A stretch of 64,000 nt of DNA from Congeria kusceri (GCA_027627225.1 CM051032.1:66994320-67058319), one strand, 5' to 3'. Shown: positions 23,064 to 36,299, numbered from the stretch's first letter. A program made the numbers and translations. Notes: generated from the sequence alone by a model not told the origin.

Positions 23064-23481
23064 CCGAACTGTGTATAATCTAAATACATAATAAAAAATG
23101 AACTTTTAAAAACACCATTTGCATAAATACAGTTTGTAGATCACAAATAAACTCACAAGACGACAGTAACTAAGTGTTGAAACACAGACGGTGTTTACAA
23201 ATACAAACATAAAATGTGCATCGTAACGAGTTTTTTTTTCCTACAGCGAGTGCACGGGCTTGCCAATTTATAGCACAGTAAAATGTGGGATAAAGTTTAA
23301 AGGCATGTGTGTTCAAATGAACGAAATGATCATAAACGTGTTTTGCATTTCCCAAAGGCCATAATTTGACATACAATGTTTAAACATGCACGTCATAAAT
23401 ACAGACGTTGTAAAATTGGGTGAGAATTGTAAGTCTCGCACATGAAGTTGTAGACAATGTTTGTAACAATTCCCAAAACCT

Positions 23482-23552
23482 GATCGAGTGTACGGTGTCT
23501 TATATATCGAGTGTACGGTGTCTTATATATCGACTGTACGGTGTCTTATATT
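23482..23552. repeat. 23-bp tandem repeat, three copies
   Basis: TCGAGTGTACGGTGTCTTAT plus ATA, three times. The third has TCGACTG. Confidence 0.9.
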
Positions 23553-25365
23553 TGTTCAAGCTCAATGATAAGCAAAATCTGTCAATGATTCGACGGAAAT
23601 TTGTCCTAAAAAGTTCCGGAACATTCCCATAAACGTGATTAATCCGTTTGGCTCGATGATTTTGGAATAACGGAAAACGAATATTCAAATGAGTCACATA
23701 AAGCACAAAAATGTGCAATACAAAACGTTATTATTGGTAGAGGAAATAACATTCTAGAAAGGATGAAGTCATAACTAGCTGCATTGAAATAACTAGTGTT
23801 TGTTGAGCAATAGTAAACTTACGAAAAGAAACGAACGAACGCGTCTTTAATACGTAAATGGCAAACGTAAACTGTCTGCTACCGCCACCATCGACCTGGC
23901 TACCACCACAAAAAAATCAGGCTTATAGTGTTTTGGCAAGATCGGATGCTGTTATTGCAATTAACTTTCGAACTAACTGTCCAAAACTGTTCTTTCTCAC
24001 ACGTCTTTAAATCGTCTGTAAACATTTAAAACCACCAAAACCAGTTCGATCACGATCGATTGATTGGCATTATACTTCATACGGCATAATGAGGCGTTTG
24101 GACGTGAATGAATGAATGAACAAATAAATCTGCGTGCAACAGTGGTGCTCAAATCCATGAATTAAAATGTTACAACTTCTGATAAAAAATACTGAAATTG
24201 CATGAATCATGGGATAGTAAAAACTGGATCTAAATCGAAGTTTTATTTTGATTGCTCAAATCGTGCATGTACCACATTGTATTGGAATAAATTTAGGCTT
24301 TAGGCAAATGGATTTAAGTTCGTTAATAGCAATAAACTATGCATATGCAGAAAAATAATGCCTGAAAGATCATTAATGTACATGCAAATTGGATATTTTG
24401 CTCTTGGGTAATGCATTTTAAAGAAACTGGGGCACTGTCATGTACTTGTATTTCGTCTTTGAAAGCAATTGAATTTTAACAAATATTCATCAATTTTAGT
24501 ACATGTTTGTATTTTTAATACATTGCATGCACAAAAAGGTGTTCAATTATTTAGAACTAAAGAAACGCACATGCACGCCTGCAAACATTTACAGTTTTCA
24601 ATGTAAAATACTATTGTTAGTAACTTTGTTTATGTTATTCCTGTTTGTTGTAACGCATTTTTCATATTTTATATTACCATTGTAATGCGGCTATGTTTCA
24701 TTATGAAGTAATGTATTCAACAGTTTTCTTACATTATTTACTGTGGTACAGTTTTATCCTGGCGGGCTAGTTGCTCACAAGTTGTTTAACCACAATCACA
24801 ATCGTTTCCAATTAGATTGCGTCTCGTATAATAAAGTGTTATAACTTATTAATCACATTTTTGTTAACCACTGAAATTCTATGGCGATAATGTACATGTA
24901 TTTAAATATAAATCATCATAATTATATGTTAGATATGGTAGAATTACGAAGCATCGAATTTTAAATAGTTGTCCTTGATTTCTACGATAAGGAATTAAAC
25001 GATAAGACTATAATAAGAAATGCACAGTTCTGTAACTAATCTGTCTCGATACGATTGTGCTTTAATTCTAAAATAACATAATATTCTTAGAAATACGTTC
25101 GCAACCATATGATTAACTGCGTCAAAGCGGATTTTATTTTTTATTTCTTCTTATTTTTTACGTCGACCATTATATAGCTGCTTAGCCTATGCTGTGTTTG
25201 TTTTATACCTTGTATTTGTTTCCATAATGTTTTAATGTAAAACTACAAAGGAATGAACTGCACAAACGCTTTAATTGCTTTATTTTATTTACATATGCTT
25301 TAGTGTGTTTCTAACAACAACAAAAAATGCGCATCGCGCGTAAGAGAAATAAAGCGAATGTATCT
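23553..25365. other. No gene seen
   Basis: AT-rich, about 1.8 kb. Small frames (for example 24503-24685) lack recognisable domains. No repeat family is evident. Confidence 0.4.
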
Positions 25366-25525
25366 GAGGCGTGTCGTGGGAAAATCGGGCTTAATGCATG
25401 TGCCTAAAGTGTCGTCCCGGATTAGCCTGTGCAGTCCGCACAGGCTAATCCAGGACGGCGCATTCCGCCTACAGTGAATTTATGTTTAGAAGAGACTTCC
25501 TTGAAACAGAAAATACCATAAATTT
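25366..25525. mobile_element. Family M2, copy 4, right half missing
   Basis: Starts GAGGCGTGTCGTGGGAAAAT and ends within CTTGAAACAGAAAATACCAT. It holds a very clean hairpin (GATTAGCCTGTGC against GCACAGGCTAATC, about 25420-25450). The distal arm is absent. Confidence 0.8.
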
Positions 25526-26236
25526 TATGAAGTAGTCAGTAAATGATTACTTCATGCATAGGTCTCGTTTTTAGAAATTAGAACAGTAAAGTATGTTTTT
25601 ATAATAATAAAAAGGTTGTCACCGTTACACTTATAGCGGGCTTGAGAAAAAAGTAGTAGTAGTAGCAGTAAAATCGTTATGAATGAAGTGTACATGAGGT
25701 ACTGCTACACGCATGCGCATTATTGATAAATGTTGTATAGCGTAGGAAAGTTTCTATTGAGTTGGGTGATTTTGTAGGCGTGAGTTCGAATCGTGCTGGA
25801 ACCGTGCTGGAACAGTGTATCGGAAAAAAACATAGTTTTAAAAGCTGTATATATTTGCCCTTAGCGATTCTACCAATACAGTATTGCTAATAGAAAAGTA
25901 TATTCGTGAAAAATGTGAATATGTGTTGTTGTAATATTTGTCTATATTTTTTATGGGAAATACCTTCGATATTCATCTTTAAAATGTTATAAAAGTTATG
26001 TTTTAACTGAGAAATAAAATAGACCAACATATTTTTTTATAAAATATGAATAAGGACTGACTTTGGAGTCACGCCAACACGTCAGTAGAATTAAACATCA
26101 GACAGTGACAAGGTAGAATCAAGAATGAAACGTCTTCATTAAATAAAATAATAATTATTATTATCGCATACACACGTTAACGTTTGTTTATTTAATATTT
26201 AAATATACTAAACGTTTCGGCGTGATGCCTTAATCA
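25526..26236. other. No gene seen; short (AGT)n
   Basis: AT-rich spacer with a small AGTAGTAGTAGCAGTA run near 25652 and a possible degenerate tRNA-like patch (GTGAGTTCGAATCGTGC, near 25780). Confidence 0.4.
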
Positions 26237-26572
26237 GGCGTTACAAATTATGTTTGTTTCAGGTTACCCGACCTACCCTAAAAATGCCCAGACCCTTAAT
26301 CATTTTATTGGGGTTGTCAGATATGTGTTTGTTTTATTCATTCGTTATTGTTGTTAAATAATTATTTTTTGTGTTTAATAAGCGTTTATTTTTTAAAGAA
26401 TCCTATTTAAACAATGTTTAAGGATATTATAGATATTTTTTCAATATTCAAGAATATTCAATAGAATATTCAAGTTGACCATTTACTAAATAAAATAAAT
26501 AAATAAATAAATCCCTAGCTACCTACCCTTATATTTTGGTCATCTAACCTGAAACAAACATTTTTTTACGCC
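26237..26572. mobile_element. TIR element (MITE), family M1, copy 2
   Basis: 336 bp from GGCGTTACAAATTATGTTTG to AACATTTTTTTACGCC, with inverted TTTGTTTCAGGTTA/TAACCTGAAACAAA subterminal blocks. It closely matches copy 1. Confidence 0.85.
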
Positions 26573-27377
26573 TCAGTAGTAAAACAAATAAAACAATTTT
26601 TTTATTAAATAAAATAAACATGTTGCATATACATAATTGTATATTAATCAAGTTCGTATTTGATCAGACACATCTATTTTCACATTTTGACACATCTATT
26701 TTCATATTTGGACACAGCGATTTTGATATTTTCATTTAATAGCGTGGGCAGACCATTAATCAATTCTTTATACCGTTTTTTGCATGATACATGCATACTG
26801 ACTAAAAATTAAATAATTTGTCTTCCGATTCGTCATACGAACTAGTTTATAATTTGTGTGAAGTCCTCTACAGATAAAATCGTCGACAGTTGAATGATGT
26901 TCATCCACCAAGTTGTAACCTACACCCTTATCTGACTTAGCCTCTCCGAATATTTACATTTATTTTGACGACACGGAGTCTTCTGATCGTATTCAATTCG
27001 TCGGGATGAAAACCTCAAACATCCACCACCGTTGTACTTTACGGTTCAATCGAACCGATCATCAGCGGAAATTTTCCCGATTATCAAATATGCGCGGGGG
27101 AGGTTCTATTTTTAGTTTTTTTACGAGCCGTTGATCAGTGTTGTGTATCATTCGATTACTCATTCGATTACTTCGGTAAACATGTGTCGACTTTGCGCGC
27201 AATTTCTGTCACCTAGTTGAAGAGTTCAAAGGAAACTCAAGCTCCATGTCGATTACATAAATGAAAACACTCGAAAATATATGTCAAGCAGTTTGGCTCT
27301 CAAAATAAAATGGTTACAACTGAACATAGATATTTTAAATTCATTACTCGATGTGAACCTGGAGTAATCATAACATT
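26573..27377. other. No gene seen
   Basis: No reading frame or repeat family recognised. Confidence 0.4.
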
Positions 27378-27546
27378 AAGAAATAATGTTTCATTTATCG
27401 TTGGTTATCGGCTAAAAAACAACAATTTGAAGTTCTGATGCGTAGGAATTAAACCACGAAGTATGTAGCCCGAGTTGATTAATAGCAACGCATCAGAACG
27501 ACAAAGAGTTGTTTATTGGCCGATAAAGGGCGAAAAATAATTTTTT
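27378..27546. mobile_element. Hairpin MITE, family H, copy 1
   Basis: About 169 bp in which the whole left half (AAGAAATAATGTTTCATTTA, TTATCGGCTAA, AGTTCTGATGCGTAGGAATT) is the inverse of the right half (CGCATCAGAAC, GTTTATTGGCCGATAAA, CGAAAAATAATTT). Copies at 42276-42440 and 44653-44803 show the same foldback. Confidence 0.8.
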
Positions 27547-28469
27547 TCCGTTTGCAATTTTTATTGGAACTACTTTTTACTATGCTCTGCTCAGAATTGA
27601 GACTACTTTTTGCGTTGTTAATTATGTAGTTTAACAAGGATAAGTTTGTTCTTTGTCTATAGAAAAATTGGCGAGTATCATGTTAGAATAATTTTTTAAG
27701 AACGGATATTTAAAACCGGTCTTATTTGGATGACTTACCCAAGCCGCAAATTTTATGAAACGAAACACCTTACTTCAAAACAGTTTACAGAGTAAATCTC
27801 GTAGTATTTCAAGTACGTGTAATTGTGCACCTATTGACGCAAATGGTGCAGCTGTACACCTATCCTTACTTCGTAACCTATCAAAGGAGCGGGTTGCATC
27901 CGCATAGTGTGATACCGTTAATTAATAAGGCGGTAAATGATTGCACCTTTTTCAGCGTGCGTTTCGTGTCGAATTTAACACGGTGAGTGTTAGTTCTTCA
28001 AAGAATATGCACTCCTTAAACTGGCTTGGCTCATCTCTGGCTCGGTGTCTTCATAGAAGTTCCAGCGGTGTGCACGATGATGAAAACAGAAAAATACAAG
28101 ATCGACGTTTACAAACAAAATATTCATGTACACAAATATTTACTACATATAATATATTTCACCCACCCATACCATCATTCCGTTACAACGATTGGATAAT
28201 CTACATTTTTTTGTCAGCCCACCTGCGGTCAGCTCGACTTAGTTGTCACAATGGCGTTTCGGTGTATGTGCGTGAGTGCGTGCATGCGTGCGTGCGTTCG
28301 TCCGCCCGATCTTGTCCGGACTGTAACTTCCTTATTCATCAGGCAATTTTAACATAACTTGCCACAAATGTTCATCATGTGGAGACTGTGTGTCGTGCGC
28401 AAGGCCTGTATCCCTAGCTCAAAGGCCAAGGTCGCTGTTGGCGCAAGCCAACAGGATTTAGAAGTTGTA
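27547..28469. other. No supported gene; 138-codon frame noted
   Basis: The plus frame 27941-28357 is open for 138 codons but includes a GTGCGTGCATGCGTGCGTGC microsatellite and no domain I recognise. I consider it chance. Confidence 0.4.
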
Positions 28470-29264
28470 TTCTAAAATCGGTCTTGAGAGAACTACTTCT
28501 TTACTTTGCAGGCTACGAGCCAGTAAATCAAGAAATTAATGCGCTTCGCTCGCTGAGCAGTGAGGACTCCTGTTATCGGCGCTACCTTCCATGAATTTAT
28601 GACAAGAAATAGATCCGACTTAAACACGGAAGGTTAACTGCATGCGTGTATCACATAAAATTGCGTAGGTTTAACAACAGTGTATTGACTCATTACATAT
28701 AGCGGAGCAATCGTAACCACCCGATTGACGATTGATATTGTGTTTGAAGTCTGCATAAGATTTGTGGAAAAGAATTGTACTTCTAAAGAGAATTTTGAAT
28801 GTAGTTTACTAATTTAACTTATTTTTAATTAAATCATTATTTAACGAGCATAGCTCTTGTGATAAAAAGCAATGAAGATTGATTCGAACTTGTGCGGTTC
28901 ATCGACTATTTTTACCCGTTGTAGATTGACTTGTATGCATATAACTCTGCTTTCTTTTCACAAAAATATTTGTCTCCAACGAATTACAAAAAAAACAATA
29001 AATTTTATAATGTCGTAGATAAATAGCATTGAATTAGACGCGCGCTATTTAAGTTTTAATTTGCAAAAGACAGTGGCCTGGATCTCTATGTTCAATTAGG
29101 TCAAATACCAGTGTATACCATAGTATTTAAGTAGATTGTATAGTTATGAGTTTCGATAGTTGTTTTGCAGAAATGATATAACAGACAGGTGACTTGCTTC
29201 AATAAATGTTCCTTATGACAAAAATACTCTCATAATTTCTTTTCTCGCCAACAGTCTTTCTACG
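28470..29264. repeat. Dispersed repeat R, copy 1
   Basis: Shares spaced blocks with 33687-34522: AACTACTTCTTTACTTTGCA, CCAGTAAATC, GTTGTAGATTGACTTG and a common end CGCCAACAGTCTTTCTACGC. The order is the same in both, which supports one old element of about 0.8 kb. The class is unknown. Confidence 0.5.
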
Positions 29265-30425
29265 CTGTATGGTTTGAGGTCTATGTTGAACTTCCACACG
29301 ATAAAGCCGTAGCTGGGTGAAATTGAAAACGGAGCCACCGGAAATGATGACACAAAAGTGCACACACCGTTATTTACTTTTGTTGCACGCGTTTGATTCT
29401 GTTTTAAACATGTAAGGTGCAGTATTTTCATTTGAAATACATGACATGTAGTTTATTTACCGAAATTGGAGATGTTTATTGTTTATGTATTTATTAAACT
29501 GCATGAATGTTATTTATTATTACAAGAATGAATTAATGATTTAATATAGGACTACTGCATTTAGAAAACGCACCTTATATTGTGTTTATTATCAAAATAC
29601 TTGTCCTAAACGCGATTTTAGCAAGCGTAAGACATCAAATGCATACCTGTTTCAATATAAAATATAAAGAAATCTCATAAGAACATTATACGAAAAACTA
29701 TCAACATAAATAAATAAAATAAGTCATGTAATCCCGAAATAATTTAAGAAGATACATTGAAAAATTCCAATACATACATGTACATGTAGATGAATACGAG
29801 CTAAAGGTGTCGAAGAATTAAAGTTTTTGTATACGTTATTTCAATCATTTTTCTATCATATACAATCATTTATTATATTCATCGTTTTAGTATACGCCTG
29901 GGTACATTAATTTATATAAAAAAAAGAATCATTCACACTTATAAATTATGTTTATCATAGTTGAGCACGTACTAAGGCCATGGGTATGCGTCATCTGCAT
30001 AGCTGAAACGCTTGACTGATATATCTGTCCTCCCTCACTTTCCTTCAGACGCTTGCTGTCTGCATGTCGCATTTGTCACTACTCCCTCGCTTTTAACGTT
30101 TCAATATAATTAGATTGACACAACTTCTGTTTACATGGTTACAGTTTGATGCTCGTGGAATGTTAAGAGAATTACGTAGAAACTTGAAACGCGTGGTTTT
30201 ATACAAACATCGTGGCTTTAAAGCTGCATTTCCGACCATAAAAGGATTTGCATCGCTTTTTGACAAATTTAAGCTTTTATAGAGATCTCGGTCAAGTTGG
30301 CCAATTAGAATATAAAAAATAGACGTTGAAGAAAAAGAAGCACACTTTTTAGAATTTATAGTTGGTCTTTTTTAGATGTCGGTTAAAATAAATAGTAAAA
30401 TCAGATAATATAGACGATAACAAAG
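29265..30425. other. No gene seen
   Basis: AT-rich spacer without recognised features. Confidence 0.4.
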
Positions 30426-30512
30426 AAAAGAAGAAGAAGAAGAGGCAGAAGAAGAAGAAGAAGAAAAAAAAGAAGAAGAAGAAGAAGAAAAAGAAGAAGA
30501 AGAAGAAGAAAG
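30426..30512. repeat. (GAA)n purine tract
   Basis: About 87 bp of almost pure purine on the plus strand, mainly GAA with one GAGGCA interruption. The minus-strand poly-Phe and poly-Ser frames are artefacts of it. Confidence 0.93.
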
Positions 30513-31446
30513 ATACATGTGTGCATCCGTTTGTTGGCAGATGGATCTGCAATGCAATTGGATGGTTAGGTTAATTGTTAGACGCTACATATTATTTTCA
30601 TAAATATATTATGTTTGTGCAATGAAAAGTTGGTCTTCAAATATTCCATCGTTTAAAATATACTTTATATCAAATTAACATAACGGTTACCTCATTTCTA
30701 TTCATTTAGAAATATTTCTTTACCTTTTTTGTTAATGCATATCTCTAAGTCATTGTTCAGAAAACATTCTGTGTGAGTGCCAGAAATGAAGCATGTTGAA
30801 ATTAAGGGTTTGCAAACTCTATTTACATATTTACATTAGTAAATTACTGCATAATGTTGCGTATAATATTGTATAGTATATATTGTATAATTTTAATACA
30901 AAAAATTGTCAAGACTGTAATGAGCACTTTGGTCCTGATGATCAACTGTCCCGCTGTTAGTAGATAAGAATAAAACAACTTTAAAACATCGAACAAACTG
31001 CAAACGCTTTTCCCATATAAATAGAAATTATACAAAATTTACTTTTTGAACGCATTCACTTTAAACGTACCCGAATGAATGAAAACTGATACCGCGATGG
31101 GAAACTTTATTTAAAGTTTTGCTTTGTCACGCAGACTCTCGAAATTTAAGACGATACGGAAGATTATCACCTGGTTTCCGTGTTTGTCTCTTTTTACAAG
31201 GGTCGCTATGACGTCATTACGATACATGCTCTGTATCCCGGGTAAATCTAAAAATAAAACAGTATTTAACCGTTGCAAACATAAACTTTCAATTCATTTT
31301 TACAGTATCTTGAAATAGTGATAGTGGTTACTATAAGGTTGATGAGACGTTATTCTTGGTTGAAATGTGTTCACTGAAATCGCCCGATCACGTAGATCTA
31401 ATCACGTAGAACTACATATTTTCAAATGCGATTTTATAATTATGAT
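30513..31446. other. No gene seen
   Basis: AT-rich. No domain-bearing frame. Confidence 0.4.
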
Positions 31447-31830
31447 CCGTGATGATGATGATGATGATAATAATGATGATGATGATGATAATGCTGATTT
31501 TGTCAAGTTTAGTACTTTCAATAGCCATGATAGTATAATACTGTATTTCCACGTATACTCAGTAGCGAGTATCCCGAGTTACGCATCTGACTTTAATGAT
31601 GCAAATGATGTTGTACCTGACGATGGTGATAAAATGAGAAACAAGAGGAGGAGGAAGGAAGAAGAAGAAGGAGAAGAAGATGATGATGACGACAACGACG
31701 ACGATGATGACGATGCTGCTGCTAATGCTGCTGATGGTGATGATAATGCTGCTGCTGCTGCTGATGATGATGATGACAATGATGCTGCTGCTGCTGATGA
31801 TGATGATGCTGCTGATGATGATGATGATAC
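31447..31830. repeat. (GAT)n/(GCT)n compound trinucleotide tracts
   Basis: Two GAT-rich blocks (31447-31497 and 31678-31830), the second mixing GATGATGAT and GCTGCTGCT, with GAAGAAGAAG between. The 206-codon plus frame (31367-31987) is an Asp/Ala repeat translation with unremarkable flanks. It is not a credible gene. Confidence 0.9.
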
Positions 31831-32760
31831 GGAGATTCGCAGTGTTTTCTATATCGTTGCAATGAGGTTTGAATTTGCATCAAAACATAATTATCAGGAC
31901 CCGATGTTTATAATTTTATGTTGTATCCTTACGCATGCAAAGAAGAATATTGTTATATATTTTACCGAGTTCACCAGTCCAATCTAGTATGGTGTTTTAC
32001 AGAATGGTTTATATTGTATCCATGCATCATTCTCACAGTTCGGTTTCCTAAGGTTCTAATATTCGGACAGAACTGACTGGCAGTTTTTATCTTCAATGTT
32101 TCGCTGAGCCAAATTCTGAAAATATGCATTATATAATCCTGTCTGTCTGTCTGTGTGTTTGTCTGTCTGTGAGTACGTCTGTGTGTCTACATCTGTTCGT
32201 CCGTCCCTAAGTCTGTTTAAGTTAGGTATTCATATTTTAAACAATTACTGTGACTTTTGTTATCATGAGGAGTAAATGCGATTACGTGCTCTTGTCTATT
32301 AACAACTAAAGCACTTCGTTAAATATTAACTTTGTACAAATTCTAAAAGGAAACAAGCATGACTTCATCGCATTTTAACACATACTACAATGTTCAATAC
32401 CAAAATAGCCTATACAATAGTATGTTAATATTGTTTAAATATTAGCAATAACAAAATCATTTATCGCATTCGAAATGCCGTGCCTACATAGAAAAACGAT
32501 AACATTCAAAACCAGATGTAAATATAATTGCGAAATGTTGATTTCGGCTGTATACAGCGTACGCATTGTTATGTGCGGTCTCCACAGTGCACCATTCGCA
32601 TCTGACTCGAGCAGGCTGCCTACATCGTATTTATAGGGGCTAAATATAGCTACACGGAACATATTACATACGCTGTGCTATAAAACATGTCACTCAACCA
32701 AACTTCGGATATTACGTGCGCAAATTGGTATAAACGTTTAACCGTTTCGATACTAAACAC
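31831..32760. other. No gene seen; (TGTC)n patch
   Basis: Contains a CTGTCTGTCTGTCTGTGTG patch near 32142-32175. Otherwise featureless. Confidence 0.45.
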
Positions 32761-32779
32761 ATGCGATTTTATGTAACAT

Positions 32780-33150
32780 CATCTTTCACTTCTTCGTTAT
32801 CACCTTCATCATGTTCGTTATCGTCGTCACCTTCATCTTCGTTATTATCATCTTCGTTATCATCATCATCATCATCATCATCATCCAAATCAGAATCAGA
32901 ATCAGAATCATCATCATCGTCGTCGTCGTCGTCATCATCATCATCATATTCATCATCATCATCATAATAATAATAATCATCATCATCATCATCATAATCA
33001 TCTTTATAATTATCATCATCATCATCATCATCATCATTATAATCATCATTATAATCATCATCATCAGCAGCAGCAGCAGAAGCATCAGCAGCACACTCAT
33101 CATACTTCTTCTTTTTCTTCTTCTTTTTCTACTTCTTCTTCGGCTACCTT
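32780..33150. repeat. (TCA)n-rich tract
   Basis: About 370 bp of TCA/TCG/TTC triplets with interspersed ATAATA. Long poly-Ser, poly-Ile and poly-Met frames on both strands are all translations of the repeat. Confidence 0.93.
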
Positions 33151-33686
33151 CTCCACGTGACCATTACTTTCAACATTAATATAACATGACATAACATAGT
33201 CTTTTGCATCGACTATTATGTACATGCGAGTCGGTTTACTTTGACTGAGGGTCTGTCACGATATTTTAGACAGTTAATAACCCTGATTTTCGTGGTTTCG
33301 TTTTACAAAAGCTGGTGGTTTTTTTATTTTCCTGGTTGGACTGTGCACAGTGTTTCAGACCAGACACAGTGTTTTGCGTGCTATGGTACACAAACAGTGG
33401 GCATTCAGGGACAACCGAGCCGGCTGCCATGCCTTGAACAATAAACCTTTTGTTTCGTTAATAATTAGGAATTAGCGTTTAAAAGTACAAAACTGAATCA
33501 TAACAGAACGCGGACATTATTACAGTTAATCTCGCTGTTTGAAACAAAGTACATAATGAGTATACGGTTTAAATAGCGATTTAAAATTCTGATTACCTCT
33601 TTCTAATCGAGGAAACGTTTTACAGAATTCACCATCATTCTATAAATAGCGTCACAAACACAGACCTCTATGCAAATGTGATTTTT
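33151..33686. other. No gene seen
   Basis: Nothing recognised. The 67-codon frame at 33241-33444 has no known domain. Confidence 0.4.
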
Positions 33687-34522
33687 AGACTGTTGGCGAA
33701 AACGGTCTTTTTGAGAGGGAATTTCCAAAACAGGTATCGCGGCAAACTACTTCTTTTCTTTGCTGGCTATTAGTCAGTAAATCGAAACCAGAAAGGGTCC
33801 TTCTTCAATACAGCAAAATTTCACTCCTGTTTTCTTACATTTTAATTATTTAAGATAATGTATGTGATATGTAGTATTATGTGTATATCATGTGATTTAG
33901 TACAATTACAATTTCTAAAAGCGTCTATTTAGTGCAAATGTAACTTTAACTAACGACACCATTACTGTCGGTATTTACTTGTATGTAACTGAAATATTCA
34001 CCTGAGTGTCCTGGAATAAGATCACCAAATTAATGCGCCACTTCGGCTATTTTTTGCTTGTTGCGAAAGTGTTGTTCTTGTTACCGATTCTTATTCTGAA
34101 TATTTTGACAACAAATCACTGCAATGTATTGATTTTAAACTGTAGTACGGAAAATCGAGAGCACACATCGTCTGACCTACTTTTGACTCAATAGGCTACG
34201 AATCACTAACAATCGCTGCTCCTAACTACCACGCTTCCTCTGTTATTCTGCATTGCTTGTTGCAGATTGACGTGCTACATGTAACTGAGATGTATATAAT
34301 TCCGGTTGCATTAAATAATTAGCTTGTGAAATATTTGTTCGTTACTTACAAATTAATTTGTATGATGATGTCGTATAATATTTAATAATAAGCCACATTA
34401 TCGAGTTTAAAGGTGGGAAATTGAGCTTCATTCAAACAAATATTTGCTTTTTAGCAAAATTGCAATCATAATTCACATGCTTTTAGTTTCATTCGTCGCC
34501 AACAGTCTTTCTACGCTGTCAG
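33687..34522. repeat. Dispersed repeat R, copy 2, with inverted ends
   Basis: AGACTGTTGGCGA at 33687-33699 is the exact inverse of TCGCCAACAGTCT at 34496-34508. Internal blocks match copy 1 at 28470-29264. The shared right flank TTCTACGCTGT in both copies shows that the element extends a little past the inverted repeat. Confidence 0.55.
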
Positions 34523-34622
34523 CGTTTCGATTTCTCTACATAAGCGTCGGTGAAGGGGCACAATATAGTTCGAAATAAAGATACTTTTCAAATGAAAGGT
34601 CTTCATACAGCGAACGTGACCA

Positions 34623-34840
34623 GGGCCCGTGTTCACAAAGCTCATAAGGGAAAACTTAGTTAAATTCATAAAATTCCTTAAGGCTCTGTTTCATGTATCG
34701 GTATGTTTACATAAAAATGTTTTTAACTAGTAAATATATCTTACTTTGTAGTATTTGACCATTTGACCGTTTTGTTAACATAAATCATCGGGTTTCACAT
34801 TTTAAGTTAAGATTCCCCTTAGGAGCTGTGTGAATACCAG
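34623..34840. mobile_element. TIR element related to family M3
   Basis: Left end GGGCCCGTGTTCACAAAGCT, as at 12041. The right side GGAGCTGTGTGAATACC is a decayed inverse. Confidence 0.5.
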
Positions 34841-34853
34841 TCGTGATGTATAA

Positions 34854-35201
34854 TGCACCTATCAATATTTCGCCCCGGCGGGGGGGGGGGGGGGGGCAGA
34901 GCGGCGGGCAGACCTAGGTTAGGTGAATTTGACAAATGTGTTTTTTCGGGGGTCTAATTCCCCACTCTAGAGCAAGCATATTTGTCTAAATCCCCTCAGT
35001 GGGAGATGCTATATATCTATCAAATGGCCCCGGGTATATATTACCGGGATCTAAATACCGACCAAAGTCTATTTTCACGGGACCCAGAATCATTCGGCAT
35101 GTCAAATTCCTGCCTGTCGGGAATCGGAATCGCTTGCAGTCTAAAGTCCCCTATATGCCCGCCGCTCCCCCCCCCCGCGGGGGGAAACATTGATAGGTGC
35201 A
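34854..35201. mobile_element. PIF/Harbinger-like MITE with TAA duplication, copy 1
   Basis: 348 bp between TGCACCTATCAATATTTCGC and AACATTGATAGGTGCA, flanked by TAA on both sides (34851-34853, 35202-35204). A long G run at 34877-34897 and C runs near 35166 lie just inside the ends (GGGCAGAGCGGCGGGCA/TGCCCGCCGCTCCCC). A 3-bp TWA duplication is the usual signature of PIF/Harbinger. The 117-codon frame at 34982-35335 crosses it and is not a gene. Confidence 0.85.
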
Positions 35202-35352
35202 TAAGTACAGCAATGCAATGCAAAGTTTACCCTTCGGGCAAGAGTGTCGTTCGCAGGGAACACATATGGAGTTATAATTTACTTCCCGAGAAAACTTTCC
35301 CCGTAAATGAACAGGTCAATGTTCTGATCACGTAAACGGTGTGTACACAATG

Positions 35353-35512
35353 TAATCGTCGTCGTCGTCATCATCATCATTGTCGTCGTCATTATCAACA
35401 TCATCGTCGTCGTCATGATCAGCATCATCATCATTGTCGTCGTCGAGATCATTATCGTAGTCGTCGTCACGATCATCATCATCGTCGTTGTCGTCGTCAT
35501 CTGACGAATGAT
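35353..35512. repeat. (CGT/CAT)n trinucleotide tract
   Basis: TCGTCGTCGTCATCATCATC-type tract of about 160 bp, followed by (AAC)n at 35518-35560. Confidence 0.92.
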
Positions 35513-35560
35513 AAACAGAAACAACAACAACAATAACAACAACATCATCAAAAGCAGCAA

Positions 35561-36060
35561 CAGTAACATGTTTATAAACATCATTTGCCCGATGTTCGTT
35601 ATTTTTATAACATCATAATTGTGGTTCTATTTATAAATAAAAATCACATGAAAAGCCACGGAAAACCTTACCCCTACCTTTCCTTTACCCAAAGAATCTC
35701 AACGCTCAAACGCTCAAAAATAACGCTCAAAAGGTTATCTTACACATGTGTACGATAAAAATATTCGTAATGGCTGTATTACGCGGAAAACAAGGTATAG
35801 CATGGGATAAATATTTACATGTATTAATGACCTAGCAACATTTGTACTTTGTGCTTCTTGTCGATTTTCTTTTTTTTTCTTTTTTTGCATATACCTGTTA
35901 TCTTACGCGCATGACGCCATCATTGTTTTTGATATGTTAATAAACAACTTAACATATAACTAATGCATAACTAGCGCCTCGCTTTTGAAAAAACACACCT
36001 TAATTACCCGCGATTATTAAAACGATTAAAACAACGGATATACGGCAGACTGCTGCTTAT
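35561..36060. other. No gene seen
   Basis: AT-rich spacer with a small CGCTCAAA triple near 35702-35732. Confidence 0.45.
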
Positions 36061-36061
36061 C

Positions 36062-36140
36062 AGTTTAAGACAGACGGACGGACGGACGGACGGACGGACG
36101 GACAGACAGACACACAGACAGACACACAGACAGACACATA
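36062..36140. repeat. (GACG)n/(GACA)n microsatellite
   Basis: GGACGGACGGACGGACGGAC followed by GACAGACAGACACACAGACA. Confidence 0.93.
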
Positions 36141-36299
36141 CATACAAAGTATATCGTCAACAACACAGTCATACTGATAACAGTTCATCATGTCAACGTG
36201 AAAAAACTCATCAGAAATAAATAAGTCAGAAACATGTGAAAACGACCATAAATGCCATATGGCCAACTCTGAAGTCAACATTTGACGCCACAGTTCCGC

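Noticed and set aside
27941..28357. 138-residue protein
   Set aside because: No domain, runs through a GTGC microsatellite, no splice or promoter support.
31367..31987. 206-residue Asp/Ala-rich protein
   Set aside because: Direct translation of GAT/GCT microsatellites with unremarkable ends. No conserved segment.
32761..33179. Poly-Ser, poly-Ile and poly-Met proteins
   Set aside because: All are TCA-triplet repeat translations in different frames.
34982..35335. 117-residue protein
   Set aside because: Lies in the Harbinger-like MITE and its flank. The frame crosses poly-C.
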